Assembly: GCA_036850595.1 (NCBI GenBank)
Contig: CM072163.1
Span: forward strand, 3,830,595-3,894,594
Source of the DNA: Rhyacichthys aspro
Taxonomy: Eukaryota > Chordata > Actinopteri > Gobiiformes > Rhyacichthyidae
Direction of reading: 5' to 3'
DNA length: 64,000 nt
Part shown: one piece after another, positions 12,542 to 24,189 of the stretch
How positions within the stretch are numbered: the first letter of the stretch is position 1
How the letters are laid out: every line of letters begins with the position of its first letter
Notes under the pieces: model-generated
What the model was told of the DNA's origin: nothing
Seen by the model: the letters and a program-made list of their open reading frames with translations, nothing else
The model's database searches: none
Position numbers and translations under genes: made by a program

Positions 12542-14786
12542 CCCACTTTACACAGATTTTAAGATAAAAAAGATACTGCCACTTGTTTAAATGAGCAGTT
12601 ATGAGACAGACTGGATAAATTAAGTTATAAATGACCAGATTATTACCCATTTACCTCAGGTTGTCCTTACTGATGTTTTAATTAACTCCACATAGGAAAC
12701 TTATAGCCTCAAAATAATAAAAATGAGTGAAATGTTATGGTTTCTGACAGTAGTCTTACTTCATTTGTAAAGCTGGAGTTGGGGGAACAAAGAGAGAGTG
12801 TTTCCTCAGCATCGAGAAGAGAAGAGAAAATCAAGGAAAGAGTATTTCTATCACACTGCATTATAACTTTTAGTATCTAAACTATGCCCTTTTAACAGAC
12901 TGACGTTACATTTATTCAAAAAACAACAGGATCAAATCAGATTTTTAGGCCACATGAACTTTTACTTTAACAAACGGATCATGAGGACACATCTTGGCAA
13001 AAAACAAACAAACAAACACAATTTTCCACATATATTAAATATATAGAAGATATGAAGTAAGACTTGACAGTTTTAGTGAATCACAGCCGTGTAGTCGCTG
13101 ATAGTCGACTACACGGTTAGTTATTGTTCTTTTTAAGTTTGTTCTATCGTCTATATCTTATGGTTGGGCTTATCCCAGCTTCAAGAGCTGACTTCCAGCC
13201 TGGTTCTTAGATTTATTTATTTGAATAGAACGGCCCACAGCTCTGCATCTTTATATAAATGAAAATGCAACCTTGGTCACATCCTAATCTCTCTTCAGAT
13301 CCGATCTCTCAACACATTGAAAACATTCAAACTGTGCTTTAAGGAAGGAGGCCATAAATTAAATCATCAACATTTGTTCACTAATTAGAACAGCATTTTC
13401 ATATTGTTCCTTTAATTTGATCTGTCCTTCTCTTTGCTTCACTGGCGATGTTTACAGAAATTAAAATATTTCAGGTCTAAATGCTATCTGTCACAGCCAC
13501 AACACAGGCTCCAGACCGCTGCCTGATGGTTTCCTCCACGCAGACAAACCAATCCAAGTCGTCCCAGCTGCTCTGGACGCGCCAGTGAGACACGGTTGGA
13601 CGGCTGACCCTCCAAAAGGACCAGTCATGCACGTCTGAGAGCGGAAATGCCACGAAATGAGTTGGCTGCTAAAGGACTGCACATGCAAAAAGGATCGCTC
13701 GCACTTGTTTACGCTTCGTTTCTCCAGTCCCCTGTCTTTAGATGTGAGAAATAAAAGCTTGAATAAGAAATGCTGTTTTATGACTTAGAAAATGAAAAGC
13801 TAGTCTTGTGGAACTGTATTGATCCGCAGCAGCAAAGTTTTTATATTTCCTTTACAGAAACTTTTAAATGTTTTTTTCTATAAATGCATTTGTGATGACG
13901 ATGCCAAGTTCAGCACAACAAGCCGTTTCTTTTACCTTGATTACGTAAATGGGTTTGCAATTTCAGGGTGATTCATGTATCTGGACGTCTTATTCCACAA
14001 ACAAAACCCTCTACAGCAATCTAGACATGTGCAATATGTATTTTCAAGCGCATTGTCTGCATAGTTTACATCCTTTTTGACAGGACTGGAAAATCAATAG
14101 AGGTTTATGTCGTCGCAGTAATTTATTTCTACTTCTCACAACATATATGGCAGTAACATCACATGACTTTTCTTCTATGTCCTCCTCTATTCTTGTTTCT
14201 CTCGGTACTTTATTGTAGTGAATATGTATTGGTTGTTGATTCCATTAATATGACATATGACATAAAAGGTTTAAAAGGATAATTATACACAAATGAGAGA
14301 CCAAGGTGAAGATTACATGTGTGGACCACATAAAGCTTGATTGTACATTGTATATTCCTTCATGAGGCTAGAGTGTATAACTTAAACAATAGTCTGGATG
14401 GAAAAAAAACAGCAGTAAATGGATGAGATGTTGATGCAAACACGTGGAAACATGGTGGACCTGGCACATATTAATACTGCAAAGCCAAGAAAATGGATGA
14501 AACTTCAAAATCAAAGTAAATGAAGTTGAAAACAAAGAAGAGAAGTTTTTGTTCTGATAAGTAAGGTCCATTATCAAGTAATAGAAGTTCACAAACTCAC
14601 AATCTCCATCTTGCCCTGATCAAGGCAACATGTTCTGTCATGTTCTGGGCCGTCATGTTTCAGGTTTCACAACAAAGCAACCATTTTCCCTCAACTCATG
14701 TAAACAATATAGCATTCCTCTGCTTGAAAGAACAAAAAAAACATGTCGTGATACATGCTCAACTGTGTAAAGCAGTATTTAGTCTG
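12542..14786. other. AT-rich non-coding sequence
   Basis: Nothing recognised except the hairpin at 13087-13116. Confidence 0.5.
13087..13116. repeat. perfect 11 bp inverted repeat (hairpin)
   Basis: CCGTGTAGTCG and CGACTACACGG are exact reverse complements separated by 8 bases. Pairing extends outward by a G-T wobble and an A-T pair. The short loop and GC-containing stem stand out in AT-rich surroundings. It is not part of any recognised element. Confidence 0.85.
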
Positions 14787-14799
14787 CAGCTTACAATCA

Positions 14800-15165
14800 T
14801 TCATTCATTCATTCATCTTCTACCGCTTATTCCACTTTGTGGGGTGGCTGGAGCCTATCCCAGCAGCTTTGGGCCTTAGGCGGGGTACACCCTGGACAGT
14901 GGCCAGTTCGTCGCAGGGCTGACACTTAGACGTACATTGACAGACAACCATTCACTCTCACATTCATCCACTAGGGGCACTTTAGAGTCACCAATTCACC
15001 TATACATGCATGTCTTTGGACGGTGGGAGGAAGCCGGAGATCCCGGAGAGAACCCACGGTGACACGGGGAGGACATGCAGACTCCTCACAGAAAGACCAG
15101 AGTTAGCCAATGATGTTTGAGTTGGCTACAATCAACCAACGATGTTTTTTTGGGTCGGCACCCCT
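14800..15165 (-). mobile_element. SINE-like element with intact 13 bp target-site duplication
   Basis: Read on the minus strand, the element has a conserved core (GTGGGTTCTCTCCGGG, then CTTCCTCCCACCGTCCAAAG and ACATGCATG), a body ending TGGGATAGGCTCCAGCCACC, and a tail of (GAAT)n. The direct repeat CAGCTTACAATCA flanks it at 14787-14799 and 15166-15178, as expected for LINE-mediated insertion. The core resembles the widespread SINE core family described as the Nin domain, but the name is from memory. The 5' end does not look tRNA-like. Confidence 0.75.
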
Positions 15166-17229
15166 CAGCTTACAATCAAATCCTGCATATTGTGTTATTC
15201 TTAAAAACACAAAACATATGTCTCCTTTGTCTTCAACTCTGTGATCGATCCCACCTCCTCTGAGTTGACGGCTGATAAAAGCCAGTTTATCACCTTCCCT
15301 CAAGGCTGAATCCAAACACACACCGGGAGATTTTAAAAGTATAGTAAAGTATAAGAAAAGCAGGCGGCTAAAGCCTCTCTTCATAAAGCCCAGGAGTGAC
15401 AGGAAATCCATTTCTGTCGTATGCAATTACCAGCATGCTGATTCAGGGAAAACCCTCCTGCTTTATATTTCATCAAGGCCAGAGGGAAACTGAGGAGGAG
15501 CCTGATACTGGCCACAACAACAGCAGCAGACTCAACACATGGAAACACACAGAGTGGGAGTGAAAAGACACGGAGATGGAGATAATGTCTGTTAAAGCGA
15601 AAATAAGAGGAGAAAAAGAAATGATAAATGGTCAGTTTGTCTCGTAAATGCCAAATGTGAGAGTATTTGGGTCATTAATATTTACAGACAGTTTTCTAAT
15701 ATTTGGTATATCAAGCAAAGCCATCAAAATAATAATAATAATAATAACAATAATCTCCTTGAGCCCCAATACAAATGTTCCACGTCTACGGGTCCCATTC
15801 TGGTTCATTTTCTCTCCTGCTTGTTCTCTTTTAGGGGTTAGGAGACTGGAGCCAATCTCCCATAATTCCTCTGGTCCAGTCATGAGTCTATGTGCACTGA
15901 CTCATCTAATGTCCAGCTCAACTGAGACAAGTCTGGGCATCACCGTGAAGCTGTCTCCTGCCATTACGTCTAAGTCACAGCGCGCTAATAATTGTTAAAG
16001 GTGCATTATGTTAACAGTCATTTAATCTAAATAACACTTTTTTTTTTTTTTTCTTCTGTAGGTGCTCACAGGCTGTAGAAAGGATAGGTTTATTGTGAAG
16101 AGTTGCAATTTTTCCACTTAACGCCCAAACAGGTCAAATATAATGCTAGATCTCTGGCCTACACTGCTCACTGTACAGTAGAGAATTTCTGTTTAGCCTC
16201 TTTGTGTCTCCGATTCACAGTTAGACTCTTCTATCATGTTCCCTTTTATTTTTGTTATGGATTTCCTAAAGGTCACCTCCCTTAGACAATAGAGAAAAAT
16301 CTCTTCCCGCCTCCCCTCGGCCCGTTCTTATTCCCCCGGCGCTGAACACTGCTATTGTTTCAACGCTGTAGGTGCCTTGGAGACATCGACGGTGCCCTTT
16401 GGCCGTGACACACCGGTCTCACACGGAGCTCCAGTGTTAACCCATCCGTGGAAACAGTGGACTAAGCTCTCTCCGTCCTGTAAATACCCTTTTTATAATC
16501 ACATACATCCTCAATTTACCACGAAAAAAATTGCTGTTGCAGCTGTAGACATTTAAAATATACAGTACTGAGTTCCGCTATTTAAGATTGCACCATAGAA
16601 CAAGAGGAATAACCTTTTTTCTAAATATTAATGCACACAAATCACCATTTTCTCCAATATGCATCCAATCATATAAGTATTTTCAGACATATAATGTGAG
16701 TTTGTAGCTGTACAATTGAATCAGAGGCTGAAAAGTTATAAAGCTGCTTTAAAAAATCAACATTTGATATGATATAATGGCTGTGATTTATTATTTATTA
16801 TTATTTTTATGTTATTATTAATCAACATTACTATAGACAATTAAAAATGTTTACTTTCAACGCATTTCACAAAATAAAAGGCGATCAATGGACAATGCAG
16901 TGGTGTGATACAAGTATTGCTTTATCGATTTCCTTCTTTCCTGTTCTTATTTTTTAATTTTACAGTTGAATATGTGTGGGCCCATTCATTCATTAGTTCA
17001 TCCATTCATTTCTACCACTCACTTCATGCATTTGTTGGTATATTATGATGTTTAATGATGTTTAATTCAAAACCAGCTGCAGTGTTTTATTTGTTTTTCT
17101 TCTGCTAATATATAAAACTCTCGCTCTTTCATTAAACTTTAATGCAGACTGTATGTGTTTAGGAAAGTATAATTACCCCACCGGGTACTTCAGTGATGTC
17201 ATACACTATTGAGATTTATAGACACTGCA

Positions 17230-17560
17230 GAGCGTTGAGCCTGAAGCCGTGTGCTGCTCCCGTCGACCTGCTAATACAACGCCAAATACTGTTAGAGCTC
17301 AGTCCGTGAACCGACCTGACAGTTATTCTGAGGTGAGACATTTTCCCTGCTGTGTCATGCACGGACAGACCCCCTCACCCCACCCACTCCTCTTCCCAAA
17401 TCCCAGTTTAACCCGGAGCAACCGGTGCATTTAGTCTCCGAGGAGCCTCCGAACGCATTAATTGGCCGTTGAGCTCGTGCATCTGGCTCCCGACGGCTTT
17501 GATCCATCTATTTATCATCTTTAGGACGCGATCTAAAGACGTGGCCAATGCATGATTCAT
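17230..17560. other. CpG-containing complex sequence, candidate regulatory element
   Basis: Includes CATTAATTGGCCGTTGAGC (homeodomain and NF-Y-like sites), TCCCGACGGC and a GACGCG stretch. No exon is recognised. Confidence 0.2.
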
Positions 17561-19851
17561 GGCTTTTCGTGTCTGCTGACTTTTTTTTAAAGGAGTGTCT
17601 TGTTATTTTCAGTGTTAGTAATACACCAGCCAGTTTGTTATTCATTACATTTTTCATTCTAGGAAAACTACCATCCTCCAGAGTTATCAAGGTGCACTGA
17701 ACATGTGAAATATAACTAAGCTCGAACAAAGGGCTTCACTGATTTAGAGCTTTTCGTAAAGATATGGTCAGATTCCAGTGAGATTTACGGGAAAATAATT
17801 GCCCATTTGTTGCTTGCAGAAGGAGCAAATGTCAAATTATATACAAATATTTCATTTTTGAAGCCATATGAACTCATTAAATATAAGTTGCATTAGTCAG
17901 GAATCTATTGAAATATGACATGTAGTGGTTTAAAGGTTTAAAGGACCAAAAATAAGCTTTTTTCTTATTTTTCCGAGTTTATTATGTGATATTTGGGATA
18001 ACCTGTCGTTTTATGGCTAAAGTCAACAATTTGCTTCTTTAAAAATGTGACAGGCATCTTCTTCTTGTAAAACGGTGGTTGGCCTCCATCTTTGGTGCAT
18101 TATGACCCAATAAAACTGTAATAGACCTTGTTGTGGCGTCTTTATTAGTTTGTTGCATTTTTTCAGTGATTTATCTATTTGAACTCATTACCACATCTTT
18201 ACTTTTTGTTGTACATATTTAGTACAACTTTTTAAAATATTGTTTAGGTTAGTCCAACAATTAATTAAGATACAATGATGAGAAAATAGCAACAAGGGAT
18301 TTTTATCTTAAGTGAAGTAGCATTATCCGTGACTAAAGGAAATGAGCCGAAAAAAAAGACATTATTATGATGGGTTTTTTCAGCATTTATGAAAAAAAAT
18401 CTTTCCAATTTTCTTTCTCAAAATGCCTTTTTGAGCACCATGTTCATTTCTTTTCCTTGGCTAACACTGACATTTTGGCTTTTAAGAAGTGTATTCCAGT
18501 AATGGCTGAACAAGCTCAAATTAAACTTGCCATTTCACAAAAACCATTGAGTCACACTTTTTAACTTTGACTAAAATGTCTGAAGATGATTATCCCAAAA
18601 TGAGCCTTGATCTCAGCGTTTATGAAAGTCAGGCCCAGACTTGAGTGTTGATATTTCCTCTAATGGAACCATCGGGTCAAAATTAGCATTGTCCTTCGTT
18701 GTACTTCATCTAAAAACATGATTAGCCTTTTAGCAAATCAATGGTGAATACGGGCAATGGGCGCTTTGAATTTTAAGAACATCTGACATAATCTGAAAGA
18801 GAAGCCAGACATTTTGTTCAGTTTTTGTTGTTTGAATTGTATTTCTGCTCTACTTTAAATTCACTATGATAGATAAACTCATCCTGCCTAAATGTGTTTC
18901 ATTTTTAAACATTTTCTAATGACATAGTTGGGAATATGTCTCACCAGTATCTCATTATTCTGTATCCCGGTGTTCTGTAGAAAACTAACCAGCATCTAAC
19001 AAATTTTGAACAAATACATTCACAGTAGATATTGGTTCTGTTTTGTATTCTGTGCAATCACTTCATACAGCCATAAATTAACAAAAATAATAACAGTGAC
19101 ACTATAAAAATGTATCAATGGGGACGTTAAAGCCTGAAAATCATTAAAGTAATATCCTCAAATGTATTTTGATGGTTTCTTGACTTAAAACAAAGAAACA
19201 AAACACTCAAAGACAAAGTGCACCTGGTTTGAAAGATACCTTGGGGCACGGTACCGTCCCATGAGATCACATATCAATCCAAATTTACTCTAAAACCAAG
19301 ACATCTATTGAATATTTATGAAACTTTAACAGTCCCGTGTTAGTTTTGCCACAGCATTTGTCTCTTTTTTGTCCATTTGTGGGTTTACAGCCTCAAAAGT
19401 CACATAGTGTTGCTTTAATTAATGAAGTGTTCAAATGAAAAGGTCTCCTGTGGATCCAGCGGTGATACTGTGATTTACCTCAGACTAAAGCCAGACTGCT
19501 GCTGGGGGTCGGACCATCCTCCAGAGACACTCGGGGCAGACAGAGGCGGGATGAGAGCGCCGCTAACCGGGTCCCGCTCTTGTAGCTCGGAATGGATGAG
19601 GTGCAGGGAAAAGGGGAACCTGTGGGACACAAGGGACCACTGTGTGTGTGTCCCTCTGTTTAAACTCACTGAGGACCAGGACAGGTTTTTAACCAATTAA
19701 CCCAGGTCATTTTTGGGGAGTGAGCACTTTTAGGTCAGTTCAGTCAATTTACTTGGCTTTTAAATGTCACGGAAGTAAATTAGGAATAACTTTAATAATG
19801 TATAACATGTTTGGGCTTTAATGGTGAAAGGCCCAAGCAGAAACTCATACA

Positions 19852-20112
19852 AAATAATAAATAAATAAATAAATAAATAAATCAAATTAAATCAAATTAA
19901 ATCAAATTAAACTAAATTAAATCAAATTAAACTAAATCAAATCAAATTAAACTAAATCAAATCAAATTAAACTAAATCAAATCAAATTAAATTAAATCAA
20001 AATAAATTAAATTAAATCAAAATAAATTAAATCAAAATAAATAAAATAAAATAAAATAAAATAAAATAAAATAATAAAAAAAATAAAATAAAATAAAATA
20101 AAATAAAATAAA
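19852..20112. repeat. AT-rich compound microsatellite (AAAT / TCAAATTAAA / AAAAT)
   Basis: The tract changes along its length: a tetramer AAAT block, then alternating ATCAAATTAA and ACTAAATTAA units, then an AAAAT pentamer block. Confidence 0.9.
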
Positions 20113-21734
20113 GGATCATTGGCTATTTACCCTGCCACACAGTGAGGTAATTAAATAATACAAAAGGCTGCTATAGAAACCATGACGTCCAAAACAACAA
20201 ATCACATTTTGTCCCATTTAGATTAGATGGCAGGTGACAATATATTTTTTTTTCTTTTTGTCCAGTTTCCTTAAAGGCTTTACAATGTTGACCCACCAAC
20301 TTCATATTTCACATTCAGCCATTATACACAATACAAGTCCAACAAGAACTCTAGTTGCACTACGCTGAGTGTTCACAGAAAGAAACTCCAACAGTGTTTC
20401 CTTTTATTTTGTTTTTAATGGCTTTTGGCAATACTTTTTTATGACATAGCCCTCTATACATGACCTCTACAAGGTTCTCTATAGTTAATGGAGTGAGCCA
20501 TATAACCATTCAGAGCTAACTGAGCCTGAAGACACATTTTTGTGGACTGTGTTAAATATAAAAAGTTTTTAAAAGCAGGCACTAAATGAAAATAAAGGTT
20601 TACTAGTTTTGTTGTTACTAAACCCTTTGTTGTGGACTTCAAAAACAAAACGGAATCATTATATCCATTAATAATCAGAACTGGGGGCAAAAACAGTTGT
20701 GGTGTTAAAGTTAAATGTAGATTAGGTTCATTGAGGGGACACAGAATGTTTTATGTCATGAGTCTCACAAAGGTACGAGGTATAGAAGTGGTTTTGTGAA
20801 GAAACTGCTGCATGAATGTAGTTAATGGGGAACTCTGTCCATTAATAATACATGCTTTGTCATTTCCAACTTTTGTTAAATGTAAAAAAATGAAAACTTT
20901 ATGAGCACTTCATGCATGAGAAAGCGTGCTATTAATGAATAAGTTAGCCGTGTTGTCCGCTCTTTTACTTCCCTCTCGGAGCGGAAACATTAGGATTCAA
21001 ATCAGAGAGAGCTCAGTCCTCTTGTCGTCTAATGCATTTTCACGCTTCAGGTGCTTTACAGTGGTCAGTCCAACAATCTTGTCTTACAGGACACAGGGAC
21101 TTTCATGTCCGGCCCACACACTGCAAACGGTGCATTTAATCTGAATTCACTTTGAATTGTGTTGTGTCTTGACTAAAGTCTACAGAAAGTCGTCACAATG
21201 CAAGTCTAATATTACGTTCTAACACTAATGGAAATGTGCTATCTACTGTGGCTGTCACTCAACTGTTTTTATTAGTGTATCATCATCATCATGTATTGGA
21301 TTGACTTGAAAATGAACATAAAGAAAGTACCAAAGGGTAAAAAAGCTAATGACTATAGCAACATAAAACCGTATTTATATTCGATTGCCTATTAATGAAA
21401 TGCTACAAAATACAATGTCAGGGTAGATAGTCCCAAATAAAAAGATACAGTACTTTCACAACATGACCTAGTACTGTTGATTATCATGTCATCTGAATAT
21501 AAATATATATTACAGACTTGTGGCACAGTATTGCAGTCATACAAGCGTCCAGTCTCAGGATCTGAAGAGACTTTTGTTAGTTTAAGAGGAGCAGCTACAG
21601 TCTTTTGGTTCCAACTCATAAATGTAAGTAATAAAAGCAGTCACAGCGCCATTTCACAACAGGTCCTGGACAAATTTGCGCCTAATACTCACTCCATATG
21701 TTCTCACTTTTCTCGTTTTCTGTTTATTTAGTGT

Positions 21735-22045
21735 GACGGAGCACGCCCGTCAATGATTAGAGCGCATTCAGTCACAAATGTCCCCGCGGACTCGCGCTGG
21801 CCCCGCTCAGACACGCGCACGTTTACCCGCTGTTTCATTAACACACACTCAACACACGAACAACGTCTTTTTCACGTTTTCCTGCCGCTTTTATTCGTTC
21901 AAGGATCACACTTGAGAGCGTTATGCACTCACCTGTTTCTCTGTGTTTCCTGACGCTGCGTCTGATCCAAACAGAGACATAACTTCCTGATGGTTTAAAT
22001 GGGGGCTGTTCGCGCGCTGGAGCTGATCATGTGACGCGCATTAGG
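21735..22045 (-). promoter_or_regulatory. CpG-dense block with possible minus-strand promoter and first exon
   Basis: CpG dinucleotides are much denser here than in the AT-rich surroundings (for example the CGCGCG run near 22010 and the CGCGG and ACGCGCACG stretches near 21785-21820). Read on the minus strand there is a TATA-like ATTTAAA at 21994-22000, an ETS-like AGGAAG just after it, and a consensus donor CAG|GTGAGT with the exon ending at 21933. This is consistent with a short untranslated first exon of about 21933-21970. In human the neighbour of TSNARE1 is the divergently transcribed ADGRB1, which would fit a minus-strand gene to the left, but nothing visible here identifies the gene. 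Confidence 0.3.
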
Positions 22046-22519
22046 TCACATGATCATAAAACACTACAACTGCCTTTTCATATATATGTATGTATATGTC
22101 ATTCTTATATATAAATAATAATATATTTGTTGAATATGAGAACACCCCACATGTTTATGTTGCAGCAGATTGTTTGTTTATTGATTTATATTTTGTGGAA
22201 TAGTGAAGCCCCCCAGTGGGAGGGGCCAGAGGGGTATTTAGGAGATCCATTCAGGCCTGTAGTCAGTCTAGTCTGGAGCAGGTACAGGGCAGGTAACGTT
22301 GGCTGGGAGCACTTTGAGCTCTGTGTTTGAGTTTTTGCAGAACTCTTTACTAAACTTGTCATTTGTTTTTGTACATTTATAAATACATTTTGATGACCTT
22401 TATTCACTGTATATATTTTTGCACTTTTTGGCTGTTTTTGCTTTGGACACTGGTGCAATAAAATAACACCTGAACACTCATATCTGACTTTGCCTGGGTT
22501 TGACTAGAGCCCCGCCACA
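22045..22519 (+). repeat. 5' LTR of the retrotransposon
   Basis: The LTR starts near 22045-22051 (TCACATGATCATAAAAC is shared with the 3' copy; the exact first base is uncertain) and ends ...CCGCCACA at 22519, two bases before the primer-binding site. It has a GC-box-like GGGAGGGGCC followed by a TATA-like GGGGTATTTAGG at 22231-22242, and an AATAAA poly(A) signal at 22457-22462, in the usual U3-R-U5 order. Confidence 0.75.
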
Positions 22520-22521
22520 GT

Positions 22522-22537
22522 TGGTGTCAGAAGTGGG
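22522..22537 (+). other. retrotransposon primer-binding site
   Basis: TGGTGTCAGAAGTGGG begins with the TGG that pairs with a tRNA CCA end and lies two bases after the 5' LTR. It is complementary to a tRNA 3' end of the CCCACTTCTGACACCA type, probably a leucine tRNA. This fixes the element on the + strand. Confidence 0.7.
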
Positions 22538-22694
22538 ATGGCTGGTCAGAAACAGAGTATTTACCTTCCAAAGCTTACAGGACGCTCTGCAGATCCAGAT
22601 CCAGGGAGACAGAGGAGGATGAGGAGGCCCAGGAGAAACCAGTGCAGTCTTCATCACAGCCTGAAGAAGGAATGATGGGTCTGATGAGGAGTTA

Positions 22695-23410
22695 TTGGCA
22701 GGTCAGCAACGTCAGGAAGAAGGCTTATTGGCAGAGCTCCGGGGACTAAGAGCCTCTCTCCCTGGAACAGGGTGGATGGCTCAGCCACACCTGCCTGCTC
22801 CACACCTGCCTGCTCCACACCTGCCTGCTCCACACCTGCCTGCCCCACACCTGCCTGCTCCACACCTGCCTGCTCCACACCTGCCTGCTCCACACCTACC
22901 TGCTCCACACCTGCCTGCCCCCCCCCCCCCCCCCCAAAAACCACCCCCGGGGCCGGGAAGGGGGCTGCCCACCCCTGGAGGCCAGAGGTTGCTATTCCAT
23001 GGGAGTTGCATGGAGGTCACTGATGCAGCTGAGCCACCAGAACCTGGGAACAGGACATTGGAGGCCTATCCTGCCATGGATGAGGAAAGAGCCCTCTGTT
23101 TCTGGGACTTGAAGGTAGCCCTGTTGGCCAAGTTTGATATTTCACCTGAGACCTACCTCCAGCAGTTTCGGGCCTCCGCGGTGCCACCAGGTGAAAACCC
23201 CACAGAGACCATCACCTCCTCAGAGGTCTCTATCGTCGATGGATACGGCCGGAGGAACACACCGAGGGGGAGATCGGTGAGGAGATCATCACAGAGCAAC
23301 TCCTGCGTGTGTTCCTGTTCGAGGTGAGGACCTGGATGAAGGAACATGAGCCAGCGACTCACCGCCGCCAAGTTGGTTATGCAGTACCTCAACGTTCACA
23401 GGGTGAACCT
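22695..23410 (+). pseudogene. gag remnant with SCAN-like capsid domain, frameshifted
   Basis: After a minisatellite insertion, a stretch from about 23076 reads MDEERALCFWDLK then LLAKFDISPETYLQQFR. The reading continues in a second frame from 23231 (YRRWIRPEEHTEGEI, then EQLLRVFLFEVRTWMKEH) and returns to the first frame near 23355 (LTAAKLVMQYLNVH). The order of the F-R, RRW-RPE-T-E-I, EQLL, W-EH and L-YL elements matches the SCAN domain, which in vertebrate zinc-finger proteins derives from Gmr1-like retrotransposon Gag capsid. At least two frameshifts break it. There is no visible zinc knuckle and no pol. It should make no functional Gag. Confidence 0.65.
22786..22935 (+). repeat. 15 bp minisatellite (9 units) plus poly-C run inside gag
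   Basis: Nine exact-length units of CACACCTGCCTGCTC (a few with one substitution) fill 22786-22920. They run into an uninterrupted C tract of about 18 bases (22918-22935). The 15 bp period keeps reading frame, so every frame gives a 5-residue repeat (for example HLPAP or TPACS). The expansion sits between the N-terminal gag region and the SCAN-like part. Confidence 0.9.
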
Positions 23411-23458
23411 ACAGCCCGGTCTGCACCACATCCCAACGAGCACCAGCCCAGCCTCTCC

Positions 23459-23496
23459 TGCCCAGGACCAGCCAGGACCAGCCAGGACCAGCCAGG
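23459..23496 (+). repeat. 10 bp tandem repeat (about 4 units) before the 3' LTR
   Basis: GCCAGGACCA is repeated about 3.7 times immediately 5' of the second LTR copy, at the place where a polypurine tract would be expected. It may mark the internal deletion junction. Confidence 0.8.
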
Positions 23497-23506
23497 TACC
23501 ACCACC

Positions 23507-23850
23507 TCACATGATCATAAAACACTACAACTGCCTTTTCAGTCATTCTTTCTTAAATATTATTTATGTTTTGTTGAATATGAGAACACTCCACATGTTT
23601 ATGTTGCAACAGATCGTTTGTTTATTGATTTATATTTTGTGGAATAGTGAAGCCCAGTGGGAGGGGCCAGAGGGGTATTTAAGAGAGCCATGTCAGTCCT
23701 GTAGTCAGTCCAGTATGGAGCAGGTACAGTACAGGTAACATTGGCTGAGAGCACTTTGAACTCTGTGTTGGAGTTTTTGCAGAACTCTTTACTAGACGTG
23801 TCTTTTATTTTTGTACATTTGTAAATACATTTTGATGACCTTTATTCACT
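23507..23850 (+). repeat. 3' LTR of the retrotransposon, truncated
   Basis: Similarity to the 5' LTR runs from TCACATGATCATAAAAC to GACCTTTATTCACT, then stops abruptly at 23850; the counterpart of 22409-22519 is missing. The TATA-like box is better preserved here (GGGGTATTTAAGAG near 23673). The next ~80 bp (TCCTGGTCTTTGTCTACC and on) is unrelated and may be another repeat fragment. Confidence 0.75.
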
Positions 23851-24189
23851 TCCTGGTCTTTGTCTACCTTCTCACCTGTGTGATCACCTGCCCCACCTTC
23901 ATGTATTTCACCTGTCTTTCCCTCCCTAAAATTGCAAAATATTGTTTTGTTTTTTGTTTTTTTACATTTTTTGTAGTTACTCTAATATTGAAAAAGAAAA
24001 TTCAACAATGCCAATACAATATTAAAAGCATTAATTCATTTACTGCTGCAGGTCAGGACTGGCTTGAGGCATTAAGAACATGCAACACAATTCAAGAAAG
24101 AGTTGTAAAAACACAAATTCTAACATTTACTTAATTAACAGAAGACAGATCTTTTCACATGCAAATATGAACTTTAAAGACAAGTTTCT

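Larger units (their letters stand above)
15179..21734. other. AT-rich non-coding sequence
   Basis: Contains an AAT run (15730-15748), a poly-T run near 16040, the candidate element at 17.2-17.6 kb and the compound microsatellite at 19.9-20.1 kb. A GC-richer patch at 19480-19690 has overlapping 92- and 73-codon frames without resemblance to any family. No gene seen. Confidence 0.5.
22045..23850 (+). mobile_element. decayed, non-autonomous LTR retrotransposon (Gypsy, Gmr1-like)
   Basis: Two similar direct copies of a promoter-bearing sequence (from about 22045 and about 23507) bracket roughly 1 kb of internal sequence. That interior has a tRNA primer-binding site and a broken gag with a SCAN-like capsid. 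There is no protease, reverse transcriptase, RNase H or integrase coding, and no clear polypurine tract before the 3' copy, so the interior has suffered a large deletion. The 3' LTR lacks its last ~110 bp. The LTR copies differ by many substitutions and small indels, so the insertion is old. Assignment to the Gmr1-like group rests only on the SCAN-type gag. Confidence 0.75.
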
